A DNA stretch of 64,000 bases from Nymphaea colorata (lineage: Eukaryota > Streptophyta > Magnoliopsida > Nymphaeales > Nymphaeaceae), in assembly GCF_008831285.2 (NCBI RefSeq), contig NC_045147.1:11287427-11351426 (forward strand), in the 5' to 3' direction. How positions within the stretch are numbered: the stretch's first letter is position 1; the number at the start of each line of letters is the position of its first letter. The translations under genes and the position numbers were made by a program. The notes beneath the pieces are model-generated. The model did not search any database. It was not told the origin of the DNA and worked only from the letters and a program-made list of their open reading frames with translations. This document shows positions 13,012-26,100 of the stretch, piece by piece.

Positions 13012-13030
13012 CCAATAACAGCCAGCCACG
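13012..13030 (+). promoter_or_regulatory. ER-stress response element (CCAAT-N10-CACG), distal copy
   Basis: CCAAT at 13012-13016, exactly ten bases, then CACG at 13027-13030. The CACG is part of a palindromic GCCACGTGGC G-box (13025-13034). CCAAT-N10-CACG is the ERSE-I consensus used by NF-Y plus ER-stress bZIP factors. It lies 313 bp before the UTR3 start codon. Confidence 0.75.
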
Positions 13031-13160
13031 TGGCGAACTCGTTCGTAAGGACGGAAGAGCTAACGGGTCCGGGAGATCAAACATGTGGGGTCCACATTTG
13101 ACAGCGTGGCGGACCTTCCCCGTGTATTGACCAATAGAAGTGGAGGTTTAAGTGTTGGAG

Positions 13161-13179
13161 CCAATAATAAAATGCCACG
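13161..13179 (+). promoter_or_regulatory. ER-stress response element (CCAAT-N10-CACG), proximal copy
   Basis: CCAAT at 13161-13165, ten bases, then CACG at 13176-13179 within GCCACGTGGA. This second exact ERSE-I match has the same spacing and the same CACGTGG context, 164 bp before the UTR3 ATG. Confidence 0.8.
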
Positions 13180-13342
13180 TGGAAATTGAGGGCCACGATG
13201 ACGCACCATCCGCCTTCCATTTAGCTCCGTCGGGGAGAAGGGAGCTCCTGGCGGTTGGTCGCGCGTGCTGCTGCCTGCTTCTCCTCGCTCTGTCGGGAGA
13301 TCGACGTCTTTGTCCACGCAGCTCAGGAGAGGGGGCGCCGGA

Positions 13343-16300
13343 ATGGAGGGGCGAGGGCCCGGACTCGGGCGGGTTCTGCTGCTGGGCTTCTGCGTCGCCG
13401 GCATCTGGTCCGCCTACATCACCCAGGGCGTCCTTCAGGAGACACTGTAATGATTCCCCTCTTCCCCAATCCTTGCCCTTTTGCTCCCATCCCTTCCTTT
13501 TCTTCCGTTGCTTAGGCCTACAGAAGTTTTCTGGCTGATCTCGCTCCTTTCCTAATCTTTGCGATCATCTTCTTGCTCGTCCATGTTATTCGGTTTCTTA
13601 GTTTCCCTAGTCCGAGAGAAAATTAGGTGTAAGCTATTGATCACGATGTTCCAGTGAGCATTTTTCTGTCGACTTGTTTCGGTGTTGTTGGTTGGAGGAG
13701 CTAACGAGAACAGCCAGATCCAATGCGAAGTCCTTGTAATTAGCTTATCCAGAAAAGGAGGCTAGTCGTGGAAATCGCGTTTTTGAGCTGTGCTTTTCAA
13801 CTTACTTACGCGCGCTTTCTGGATAACATGGGATGTGGGGACATAATTTATATAGTTGTATCCCTTGTGAGTTTTGCATGTCGTGAATGTTAGCTGTTCC
13901 TTCGCTGTTTCGCCTGCTACTTTTAATTCGCTTCAGGACATTATCTCATGGAATTTGCTTTAATTTGAGATTCATATCTTACTTTTTCCGTTTCATATTA
14001 TTCCTTGTAATCTGTTTGCTTTTGGTTAGTAGGTTAGCTAGTTCCTTTTTTCCCTCTTAGCTGTTGGAATATATTCCGCAGGCTTCTTCTTCCTAATAAT
14101 TCCTTTTTTCCATGTTTCCTTCTCTATTCGCTAGATCAACCAAGCGTTTTGGTCCTGACGGCAAACGATTTGAGCACCTGTCATTCTTAAATTTTGCTCA
14201 AGCTGTTGTGTGTTTCATCTGGTCACTGATGAGTAAGCACGCTTAACTTCTTGATCTATGTGGTCTCACTTGCGTTGAGTTCTTCTCTTTAACAGTCAGT
14301 TTGACCTTCCACCATCTCTTATTTTGGTTTTTGGTTCTTTGAAAAGTGATTAAGCTTTGGTCCCCTCGAAGTAAGGGAGGTGCCCCATGGTGGAGTTATT
14401 GGAGTCCTAGTATCACTAACACGATTGGTCCAGCAATGGGGATTGAAGCATTGAAATACATAAGTTATCCTGCACAGGTATGCAGATGTTCCCTTGCCCT
14501 TTAGAGTCCCTGGTGATGATACCGGCATGTTGGAGAATCATTTCTCGTAATTGCTCTGTTTCATTTATGGCCACCTGATATAAGCATTGAATATAGCATA
14601 TTGTACTAGTGTGTACTTGATTTCGTAGGTCTCATCAGTTTTTCATGTTTATCCATGGGAGAACTTTCCGTATAAAATCCTTGTCTCATGGTTTTTTTTA
14701 GTTTGCATGTTTGATCTTTGTGTGGTCGTTTGTTTCTTCTAACCTGTTCAGAAATAAACAAGAGCCCCACTTCCAAGTGCCTGGTCTGTAACCATCTCCT
14801 GCTTCACTGACCTTACCTAAGGAAGTCAATTGAATTAAGAATTTAATCATCTCCCTATAGACCATGCAACTATTGCTTCTTTCGGCTGACCAATCTGCCA
14901 GTGTTTTGTTAGTCAAACCCCAAGTTTCTTGTCTTTGCAATAGTAAAACATTTTTTGGTTTTCCATCTATTTACTTAATTTCATCTTACTTTGAAGATCA
15001 ATCACATACATGTCCTTACTAATGGTTTATTGCAAAGATGATTTAAATTCAGAAGTCATGGTTCTAATGCATTTTGGTGAAAACCTTTTCATATTTATTA
15101 CTGCTCAAACTTGCCTTCAAATTGAGTTTCTTTTTCGGTTCTTTGAACACCCATGAAAAACAAAAGTCAGTTGATTGTGTTATTATCAATGTATGGTCAG
15201 TTAATTATTACATCCTTTTCATATTAATTTAGTATGATTATAGTAAAAAACCTTTTGTTTTTTTGCTTGATTGTTGTCTATCTCTTCTTCTTCTTTTTCT
15301 TATTTCTTATTTTTACCTTTGTCTTCATTTATTGCTATTATTTGGACAAGTTTTATGATGTCAGTTGTGAAATATCAGCTGGGCATAAATTATTGTTAAA
15401 TATCCAAATGCTGCAGGAACAAAAATAACATTGCTTTTCCCTTTTTCTTTTTGTTCAGGTTCTTGCAAAATCCTCAAAAATGATTCCTGGTGAGCTTCTT
15501 ATATTTCTAATGTTAATGAAGATTCATAATGTTAACTTGGGTTCCAAGAGTTCTCTAAATCAGATGAATTTCATACTTGCTTCATTGCATTGGCCCATTT
15601 ATTTCCACACTCCTGCTAAATGTCAGCATCGGACATGAGGACACTTTCATTTTTGTTCACAAAATAATCCAAGCTTGAAAACAAAAAAAGCATGAGAGGC
15701 TAGTGTTAAACTTCTTTGTCCAGTGACCATAATCTAAATGCGGAATGTCCAAAATTCATTTGCAATTGTGTCAGATACTGAGGTTTGAGAATAGGCAGAT
15801 TCGTGCTATGCTAAGGAGGCCAGTGTCAGGGCATAACTGGTTCCTGAAGCCTAGACCTCTAAGAGTGTCTAAAAGGCATAACCAACAACTCATCTAAGGA
15901 TAAACCACTTTGGATTGACTCAATCTTTGAAACATGGTTTAGTTTATGAATTTATTACTTTGTGTCTAGGAAGTCTCATGGGTTATGGTCGGGTCTTAGA
16001 ACTCAGCCAACTGCTGAATGGATCTTCAATTTCTTGACCATTTAAAGAAAGGTTGCTGTTCCTCATCAGACTTGGTGAAGTTTGTTAGCATGTATCCACG
16101 CCTCAATCAGAAGTCGGTCAATTAAGAAAACTTGTCTGAGTTTGTTGTTGACCAAGTAACTCCCTGCATTTAAAATCAGTCGAGATTATTTAGATGATTA
16201 CCTGACATAAGTTCGTTTCCTATGTGTACACATAGAATTTGGAACCATCGTCATGGCTCCAAAAAACAAAGTTCTTTACATATTTTACTTATTTTTTTGG

Positions 16301-18315
16301 GCAAAGTTAGTGAGCTATACAAATTACAATGTATGCTTGACAGTGGATGTATATGCTGCATATGGTTCTCGTTGAGCCAACTTTATGAAAATGAAGGATT
16401 GTATTTACTATTTAGGAAAAGGAGTTGGGAATCAAAGCCACACACTATTACAATTTCATGAATACTTATCTATTCTCTGGTCAACACTGAAACTTAGAAT
16501 ATACTTATGCAAATCAAATTTATAGACAATGGCATGTCGTTATACACAATTAGATTTGAGTAGTAGTGGGGGCTGATACACGATTCAGGATTCATGATAC
16601 AACAGTTGCACCGTGTTATGTGCTATTAAGTTACTCATTAAGAGGCGTAGCTTGAGATAACTTATTTGCATTAAATATCACATGCCCATCTAGGGGCGAA
16701 ACCAGGATTTTCTTCAAGGGCGGGCCAAATGGAGGCTGGGTTTTATGGGTTGGATTTGGGTAGGGCCAAACTTAACTCACAACAAAAATACATAAAAGCA
16801 AAAAAAAAAATTCAATTTTTACACTATATATATTTTTTTCATTTGATTGGGGTGGTGGGGCCATGGCCTAGGCGGGCCCCCCCTTCCCTCCGCCCCTGTG
16901 CCCATCTACCTCTATTAGATGGTTGTCTATTTTTGCCAGGAACAATCTTCATGAAGTTTTCCTATAGAACTAGCATTAAAATTGTACTTTATGAGATAAC
17001 ACTACGGCACATTGATCTATTATGGTTCTTCAAGTAGTTTATTTTATGGGCATTATATATTCAGTGGTTTGAGTCTAATATATAACTTCTATTTCCATGA
17101 AGTTTATATATTGCATATGTTTCAATATATTCCCATGCTTTTAGCATCATAATTTTTAAGATAATAAATATTGCGAGTGATTTTATGTGAAATTTTTTTT
17201 GTTCTCCTTGCCTGATTGCAGTGATGTTGATGGGAACTCTTGTTTATGGGATCAAATACACATTTTCTGAGTATGTTTGCACACTTCTTGTTGCGGGAGG
17301 TGTTTCTGCATTTGCGCTACTAAAGGTAATTCGTTTATCAGACCAGATGAACCTACACTAAGTAATTTCTTCCGCTGAAAGTCTAGGCCTTTACTGTCGT
17401 AGAAAAAGGCCTTACTTTTGTGTCATGCTGAAGTTTAGATCTTATGCACTTAAGATTCCTTTTGTTCTTCCACAGACATCTTACCCACTTACTGATTTTT
17501 TGTTTTCTACAGACTAGCTCGAAGACCATTAGCAAGCTTGCGCACCCTAATGCACCTCTTGGTTATGGATTGTGTTTTCTCAACCTGGCATTGGATGGGT
17601 TCACTAACGCGACTCAAGATTCGCTGACTGCAAGGTAAGGCAGTTGAAATGACAACAAAATGCTCTTGGCTATTACAAAGGGAAGTGCATCTATTTTGCA
17701 AAAAAGTGCCTGCATAATGATTTAGTAAGTTTCTTTTCTAAATGAAAAAACTGGGGGATAACACCGATTATGTATTTGCAAAAAGATCGACTAAGGAATT
17801 TGTGGTGTCTTCCAGTCATTTCTTTGTCAAGTATAAAAAAACTTGAATCTGATTCCTTGTTTGGTTCTCTATTTATAGACGCTGATGCTATTGACTGTGT
17901 GACATTTAAAAGGTACCCAAAGACGACTGCGTGGGATATCATGCTTGGCATGAACCTGTGGGGCATTATATACAACGGCCTTTACATGTTCGGTTGGTCT
18001 CATGGAATTGGTTACGAGGCAATTCAGTTCTGCAAGGAGCACCCGGAAGCAGCATGGGACATCTTCCTGTTCTGTATGTGTGGCGCTGTTGGACAGAACT
18101 TTATCTTCATGACCATCAGTAGGTTCGGATCCCTAACCAACACCACCATTACAACAACCCGCAAGTTCGTAAGTATAGTTGTATCCTCATTGTTGAGTGG
18201 TAATCCCTTGTCTGCAAAGCAATGGGGTTGCGTGTTCATGGTGTTTGGTGGCTTGGCTTACCAAATTTATCTCAAGTGGAACAAGCAGCAGAAGAAGAAG
18301 AAGAAGTCAAAGTGA
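13343..18315 (+). CDS. UTR3: ER UDP-galactose/UDP-glucose transporter (UTR3 type)
   Basis: This nucleotide-sugar transporter (NST, SLC35B1-like) brings UDP-sugars into the ER lumen, where UDP-glucose feeds the glycoprotein-folding cycle. Seven exons join in frame to 330 aa: 13343-13446, 14135-14232, 14347-14477, 15459-15489, 17222-17325, 17513-17634 and 17913-18315, all GT..AG. The sequence follows plant UTR3 closely: RVLLLGFCVAGIWSAYITQG at the N terminus, APWWSYWSPSITNTIGPAMG, TSSKTISKLAHPNAPLGYG, and GAVGQNFIFMTISRFGSL near the C terminus. Many hydrophobic segments run throughout. The tail is QQKKKKKSK, a lysine-rich ER-retention type end. The ATG at 13343 is the first in frame and matches homologues. 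Two ER-stress elements lie upstream, consistent with induction by unfolded proteins. Intron 4 holds a MULE-like insertion. UTR3 versus its close paralogue UTR1 is chosen on overall likeness. Confidence 0.93.
16692..16898. mobile_element. MULE-like non-autonomous DNA transposon
   Basis: A 207-bp insertion in UTR3 intron 4, bounded by an exact 9-bp direct repeat TGCCCATCT (16683-16691 and 16899-16907). The left end is AGGGGCGAAACCAGG; the complement of the right end is CAGGGGCGGAGGGAAG, giving a short imperfect inverted repeat (AGGGGCGRA). A 9-bp duplication points to the Mutator superfamily. The interior has no coding capacity. Confidence 0.75.
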
Positions 18316-20125
18316 TGAGGTTTCAATTGCCGCTCCGCGTTTCTTCAACATGGGGAAACTGTAATTTACAGGTTAATTTTGTCAGATATTTTTAAGATTA
18401 TGACACAGGCATTATTACCCCGAAGGGGGGGTTTTGTTTAAAGAATACCTGTCAGTCGTTCCATTGTAACAAACAAAGCAACTTTTAAAGCAGGACTACA
18501 AGCGAGAAGGATGAGAACGTGATTTGGCTTCTGTATGGATAGGTTGTAACCCACATTCAGACTTTTTAAATCTAGTTGCCTCCATTCATATCCCTTTATG
18601 CTAAAAGCCAATGGCGTACTTAATTCCAACTTATCTCTCTTGCGTAGAGAGTCTGAGCTTTCATAGAAGTGTGCCGTATTAAATAAGTAAAAGCAATAAA
18701 ATGATGGATGCCAATACCTGCTTTTTTGACCAGGTTCTTAGCGCGTGTATGTATGAAACCTTGACTTTTTGAACGCATGCGTAAATAGGTAAATATAAAA
18801 TATAGAGAGGTCCTCTTGGTACATGATTGGTTCTCTCAGAGCAGAACGATAACTTCCTTCCCAGCTGAAGCCGAGTGCTGGGCCGTGTCTTCAGCTTGGG
18901 CGATCGAATCCTGGAGATGCTAACTTCTTTCTGCCGGCGACCCACCTGACGAATCATCCAATCTAGGGATGGATGAGAGTGACGAAATTGGGGACGCCAA
19001 CGCTTCCATTTGATGAGGGACCCGGTGAATAATCGATACTCGTTGTTGGTTCAAATCATGCATTATTTTCAAAAACTTGTTTAAAAACAAAGAACTGATT
19101 CCCGCTGTCTGATCTTAATTTTCGAATGTCTGCCAGAGTGCCAAGTTAGCAGCATATAGGCATCCTGAATTGATAAAGTGATTCGCGGGAAGTACTTCGG
19201 TTCCTACAACCCTACCCACAACCAATGGCCATCATGTGGTTACCACCCACACCCGCAGAGGAGCGAGCAAGAGAGAGAGAGAGAAAATGACCGAAACATC
19301 CACGTCCTTCTTTACGATCAATCTTTGCAGAATCCCAAAACCATGGGAAGTAGGTCTACCGTACGTTTCTGTCAGCGTGTAGGCGGATGGGGAGGCGGGG
19401 GGTATTTCCGACTTTTTCCTTCAGCATCACTTGCAGAGTCGCGGATATAGATACAGAGACTCAGGCTGAAATCTCCGGAAGGTAGAAGAGGAAGCAAATG
19501 AAACCAGAAAGGGGAATAAAAAGAAAAGCGAAAAGGAAAGGCCGAGTAGGAGGAGGGCTTCAACGTTCGCCTGTCACCTTTAGCCGGAAAAAAAAAAAAA
19601 AAAAAAAAAAAGGAAAGGAGGCCAAAGAGAGAACACTATTATTTTTATTTTTGCCGATCTCTTTCCCTCGTCTCCTTTTCCCTTTTTAAATGCCATTTAA
19701 TCTCTGCTATTTTTTTATTTAATTTGGATGTCGGGCATGGTTTTTTTTTTGTAATTTAATTTTCGCAAACGTATCTTTGGGGATTGGCATTCCCCATGGG
19801 TTAAAATAACACACAAAATTTCCCCCACATTTTGACGCCCCACCACCCCTCAGGCTTCGCTCCTTCGGGCGGTATCCAGGCGTTTGAAATCCGGTCACAC
19901 CCACCATTTTCCGGTGGCCGTACTCCAGCTCTCGCTTCAGGGAGCTGCCGACTGCCGTCCCGTTTGTTGTGACCGGGGACGCTTTCTGCAGCCATTCGGG
20001 GATGGCGTTCGTCTAGAAGTGTTTCAGACCGAGGAGTTGTGCGCGCTTTTCAGTGATCTGCGGCTGTCCTTTCTTCATTTTTGTCTTTCTTCCTTTTGTG
20101 ACTCTGCTGGGGAGAGTTTCTATGC
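18316..20125. other. intergenic DNA and AHL 5' leader
   Basis: UTR3 3' flank followed by the AHL upstream region. There is a short GA tract near 19268-19285 and an A homopolymer at about 19588-19611. The last 250 bp before 20126 are GC-rich leader. An out-of-frame ATG at 20122 overlaps the AHL start by sharing its neighbourhood (ATGCATGG) and may slightly affect initiation. Confidence 0.5.
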
Positions 20126-23100
20126 ATGGAAGGGAGAGAAGGGGCGAGTTCCGGTGCACCGGATCCGGCAGCGAGCTATGGGACTGCCGCGGTGGCGACT
20201 GGGGGCGGAGGCGTCTATAATGCGGTGGCGGCGGCAGCGGCGGCCAGGAGCGAGAGTCCTCCCGTCGTCGACGGAGGAGGAGGGGTTCCGAGTGGGATGA
20301 TGAGCTTCGCCACGAGCTTCGGTAAGAAGCGTGGTAGGCCCCGGAGGTACGATCGGGACGATGGCATGGCCCTGGCGTTGACTCCAATCTCGGCGTCGTC
20401 GCCCGGACCCTTCTCCTCGAAACGGAGTAGAGGGCGGCCACCTGGCTCAGGCAACAAACAGCGCCTAGCAGCTCTAGGTAACACCAGACCTCCCACCCGT
20501 GAAGAACCCATGCTTGCTTTCTCCCTTTCTTCCCCTATTTCGGGGGGGTTTCTCTGCAAAACCCTAGTTTTTTGGGATCTGAGGTGGCTTCTTTTTATTT
20601 TTGCTCCGGTAGAATTCTAGGGTAGGCTCGAAAATGTTGCTTGTTTTGACTTTAATTTTCTGGGTCAATGGGTGAAAAGATGGGGAGCAGGGTGTCTGTT
20701 GGTGGGTCATCCAGATCTTGAGGATCACAGTCTCGTAGAGCGAGGACCTCTCTCTCTCTCTCTCTCTCTCTCTGTTGTTTTCTCTTCCTTTTGGGCCAAT
20801 AACTTCTCGACGGTAGAGCACATACTCCGTTAGGTCCACCTGTATTCTCCCCACTCCTTTAGGGGGCATGTCGGTCAAACTCACTGACGTGCTTGTGGTG
20901 TGCTTCCATCCCTTGTTTGGATTCTTGGGCCCATTCTCATGTAAGCAGATGCACTGTGCACATAACTCACCGAGGGCGACAGATTTTTGTGGGCTGCCTA
21001 AGTGCTTCAAGGAACTGGTAGTCTGGTTCCATTTCTGAAGCGCTCAGGGATTTGCAGATGGATTCAGAGATGCGTCCTTTTGCGGCAGGAGACCTCTTTG
21101 CCCATTTCACTTTTGTCGCCTGGATCAGTGCCCACTTGGTAACTTTTGGTGCTCTCCGCTGAGAACTGTTAGTGATGACAGTGACGCTACGGAGAAAACA
21201 AGGGACCATCTTCCGTTTGTCATTAATTGGAAGTGGTGGATGTTGACCCCCTCCTTCCTTCTTCCACAAAAGTAACCAGTATTTGACATTTGGTTGTAGG
21301 CTTAGCCGTTAAGACGTCTTAACCACCCTCTTAATACAACAAAAACCTCTGCCCACTTGCCTTTCTAGACATGATTAGGGTACTTCTAATAGGTGATTAT
21401 TGCAGTGAAAAGGTTCTGTGCACGACGCCTGCAATTGTATTTCATTCTCGGTCATTTTGCCTTTTGAATCCGTTAGAGAGAGTTTAGTGGCTTCTGTATC
21501 TTGAATGGTGGCTGGCGTGACAGCGTGAGCTTTTGGCAACAAAAATGATGTATATTTATTGAAAACTGTAACGATATCGCAGCTGCACCCTTAACGATGC
21601 TTACACACTGTGGACGGTTATAATACTTCAACCTGGGTAATGGCTAAGGAAAGATTTGGCTTGCGGTTTCATCTCTGCTTGAGATTTGCCTGAGAGCAGG
21701 AAAATATCTAGCTCATTTTGCTGGTCACGCTGTTCATGGTACCAAACTTTTTTTTTTCCTTTTTTGAAAGAGATATTGAACAAACTACATGCTAGCTTAT
21801 TCTTAAGTACTAGCAGTCTAGCACCCACTTCACTTTAAGGTGAGAAGACCAGTTTCACCGGAAGATATATTTCCATGATAAAAGGATTATTGGCATGAAA
21901 TGTTGCTGAAGCCCTAAAGGGAAACTCCCGGCCTTTCGGGAAACAAGAGAAGTCCGATGCCAAAGAGAAAGCAACCGGCTGATTTTAATTTTTATTTACG
22001 TGAAAGTAAAAATGCCATAAGGTAATTGGCCTGTGGCAAAAGAACATGGATACCTAAATGAACTATTTTGAAATGCAGTCTATCTTGGTAATATTTATTT
22101 AAAAACAAATAATCTGTTGATCTGAGCATTATTCTAACTCTGCAGATTTCTAAATAAAGGCTGTCACTGTTCCGTTTGGAAATTTCCATTTGATATTTGT
22201 CCGCTTCTTGATGCCTTGGGTTTTTGTCTTTTTATCGGTCTGCTCTTGTACAACCGTTTACCCAAACTATATTTATTCTCGACGATGATGAAGTCGGATA
22301 GCTGGGGAAGAAAAGGGGTTTCTGGAAATTAATTATAATATGTACTTTTTCACAACACGGCGAGGGTATTTGTCATTAGTCATTTTTTAATTAATTTCTA
22401 ATTCTAGTGAAAATAATTTCCACTTTTCTTGTTGATGCATGTATCTAATCTATGCCAGCCAAAAAACATGTGCTACCTGCAGGCTAGCTTGGGCTTCTCA
22501 TAGAACGCACGTCATTGTTGATTTCTGAAGCTTGATACAGGCTTGTGCTTGTTGTTCATTTCCTTAAAAGTTAAAACTATTTAGGCATTGGAAGCTTTAA
22601 GGTGGCTGTTCCCGTTCAAGCTTTTTGGGGGAAGTTTGTAGTTGTTTCAGTGACAGTGTTCTGAATGAAATCTTTTACGCTTGTGGATCAATTTTATAGT
22701 TGCAGAGTAGCAAGTCTGTCTTTCTGTAAGGCTGCTAGGCGTGTTTAGTTACATATCCACTTTTTTGTTTGCTTCACATTAGTGAGGCTTAGGAAGTGTA
22801 TAATATGCGTGGTATTTGCTTAAATAGGTGACAGGCTTATGGTTAAATGTACTGTATTTTCAGGCTTTCAGCATGGTCTAATAACCTAATGAACAATTAA
22901 TCATCTGCTTTATGCAGCCAAATGGGCCTGCGGTGTGGAGTTTTATTTGTTCAATGTTGGATGTACATACTTCACTCCATTTGTTCCCAAGTGAAATGAA
23001 GTTTGTTAAGTATTGACCGTTCAACAAAGTTGACATTTGTGGGTTTAGGATTGAATTTAGGAGCTTGAACTATTAATATTGTCTTCTGGTACCATACTTC

Positions 23101-26100
23101 CGACATGTATGTCCTTTAGTAAGCCACAACATTGTTTACATGTACTTGCCATTACCATGATTTTATTTTGCTTTTTTGTATGCTGGTCCTTTGCTTGATT
23201 AGAGTTTTCATTTTTAATAGGAGAATGGATTGCAAGTTCAGCTGGAGGCGGCTTCACTCCCCATGTGATCACTATTGCTGCAGGAGAGGTAACTGATCGT
23301 ACCACTGGTGCTTCTTTTCCTTTTCTTCCTTCCTTTTTTCTTTAATGGTTTTCTTTTTCCACTCTCAAATTGTGTAATTGTGCTATTTTTTTCCTCTTTT
23401 ATTTATTTCTCAAAGAACTTCATTCTTATTTGAGTGCTTCAATAGCACAGTGAGCCTTTCCTTTGGTTTGCTATGATTTTTTCTATCATATGTACGGTTG
23501 CTTAGTACAAAATTAACATTCTTTATTCTGAACATAGTACCAATGTTATGTTATATGATAGGTGATTCAGTTAACTATTATGTGTACTGTCCTTTTGTTC
23601 ACTATTTATTTTTATGGAATGCCTTGAGATCAGTTGTAATGCAGGATGAAGAAACATTAACCTGTCAATTGTTTAAAGAAGAATTTAGTTGTTTATACAC
23701 ACTTCATTAGGTCACACAGACCAGATTATGCTTGGCAACTTGAAAAGTTGGTCTTTCTAACTTGTTCAATTGTCCTTGAAATTTGAAATTCTATTTATTT
23801 GATCTAACTGAAAGGAAAATGATGCGACATTATGCCACAGTCAAATGCCCTAATTTCACTGAGACATTAACCTGGGTTTGAGAGGCTTTAAGCAATGGTA
23901 AGGAAACCCATGGCCCTCACAAGGGAAACCAGAAAGAGGATTTTGGGGTTAGGGTAAAATGGAAAGCTGAATATGGAACTTTTTATATTTAAATTATTGT
24001 AATGACCCATACCAAGAAAGTTAGAAAAAAGAGTTTTGGGGTTATGGGGTTAGGGTAAAATGGAAAGCTGAATATGGAACTTTTTTATATTTAAATTATT
24101 GTAATGACCCATACCAAGAAAGTTAGAAAAAAGAGTTTTGGGGTTATAGGGAAAAAGGGAGGTCGAACATGGAACTTCTCCTATTTAGCTGAATTTGTCT
24201 TGGATTATCTTATCCAATTATTGGGTTTCCTTGGCCTATTTTAATTTTGTTGGCTTTTCAATTGCTGTTGGCTCTTTTTTGGATCGTCATGTCCTATAGT
24301 TTATATTGATTTTGCTAGAGAACTTCCATGAATTATCAAGGAGCTGTCTATTCAGGTTTTGACTTGTGTTGCATGTCTAGGTTCATGAAATTCCTACTTG
24401 ACCGTATTTTTCTTTTTCCCATAATAGGACATAACAATGAAAATCATGTCCTTTTCACAAAAGGGGCCCCGAGCCATATGTGTTCTTTCTGCAAATGGTG
24501 CCATTTCTAATGTCACTCTTCGACAACCAGATTCCTCTGGCGGCACTTTAACTTATGAGGTATGCTCACTCCAGTTCACAAACAGTGCCTAATTTATAAG
24601 TTGATTCTGGATCTTCCTGAAAGATGGTGCATTATCTTCTAAAACTTTGATGCTGCATTTCTGAAGATTATTTCATGGTCTTAATAGACTTTTGGCTTCA
24701 TGTTTCGACTTGAAAAGTTTAAACTGGGTAAAGGACCAAAGGTATGGATCGGAGATAAATAATAAATCTTGTTCACTTGTGAATGTGAAATTACTCCTTA
24801 ATAAAAGTCTACTACTTATGATTTTGTAAAGCCGTGCAAGTAATCAAAATGTTGGAAATCAGTTTAGCTGTCACCTTGTTCTTTTTTGGCAGTTGGTAGT
24901 GTTTTCTTTATTTGTTATCTATTTATTCATTTTTAGTGGTATTACCTGTTAAGCTACACAAGTATCAACAGGGACATGCTCTCATGTGCTATCGACGGTG
25001 CGAAGGGTGGGAGTTATGTGGGAAAAAGTAGGTTGCCCTTTCTTATATATAATAATTCTTACACCAGCATGGTGTGGATTTATGTAGATAGATTTAACCA
25101 ATTGAACGGGCCAATCTTGCTTTTGTCTTTAGTCGAACCAGAGGTCGTAATTTCATATTCTGAATTAAACACATAATGGCTGCCACTATAATGGCTATGT
25201 TATGTTTTTATATTCTAAAAGTAGATATAATCCTCACAAATCTAGTTAGACATATCTCATTGTTATGAAGGGTAGTCAGTTTAACAAACGTTGAATTAAA
25301 CAGGTAGGCAGGTTGCTTACAACACTGTCTACTCACTAGGAAGTTGTATGGTTGTACCTTCATTTGTTTATGTTGTTGGGGCTTTTACCATTCTCTTATG
25401 TTTGAAACTTCATGCATTAAGTTTTAATCTGTTTCACGAGTCCTTGAGTGATAAATTTTGACAGCGAAATGTTTTACCAACAGTTAGAGCTTCAATGCCG
25501 AGCTTGAAATATATGCAGGCATGTGCAGTGTCATAAAGCTAGAGAAAAAATACGAGCTATTCATGTTTCTTGTATGTGATGTGTCTTCATTGTTTTCATG
25601 GAGTTGCTGGTTCTTTATGGGTTTTGTTTTTTCCCTTCACAGAAACACAGAAAACAGGACCTTTTTTTTTTTTTTTTTGCAGGGGCGCTTTGAAATACTT
25701 TCCCTGTCTGGATCATTTATGCTGACAGAAACTGGTGGACATAGGAGTAGAACTGGAGGTCTGAGTGTTTCTTTGGCAAGTCCAGATGGACGTGTTGTAG
25801 GAGGGGGTGTTGCTGGTTTACTGATGGCTGCTAGTCCTGTTCAGGTACTTGCCGTATTTATTGCAAAAATATACTTCTGATATGTAAAACTTTAAACTGG
25901 ACAAGATGATATCATGGTTTATATTCTTAAAACCAGATCGAGTAGGAGTTGAAATTCAGTGGGTTCTGCCTATTCCCAGCACTCATTATTATAGGGTGTG
26001 GGACTTGATGCATCCATAAAGTGACATGAAATTTTTATATCATATCTATGTACCATTAGCTGTATTTTGGTTGGCACAAGCCATACGGGGTTAGAATGAC

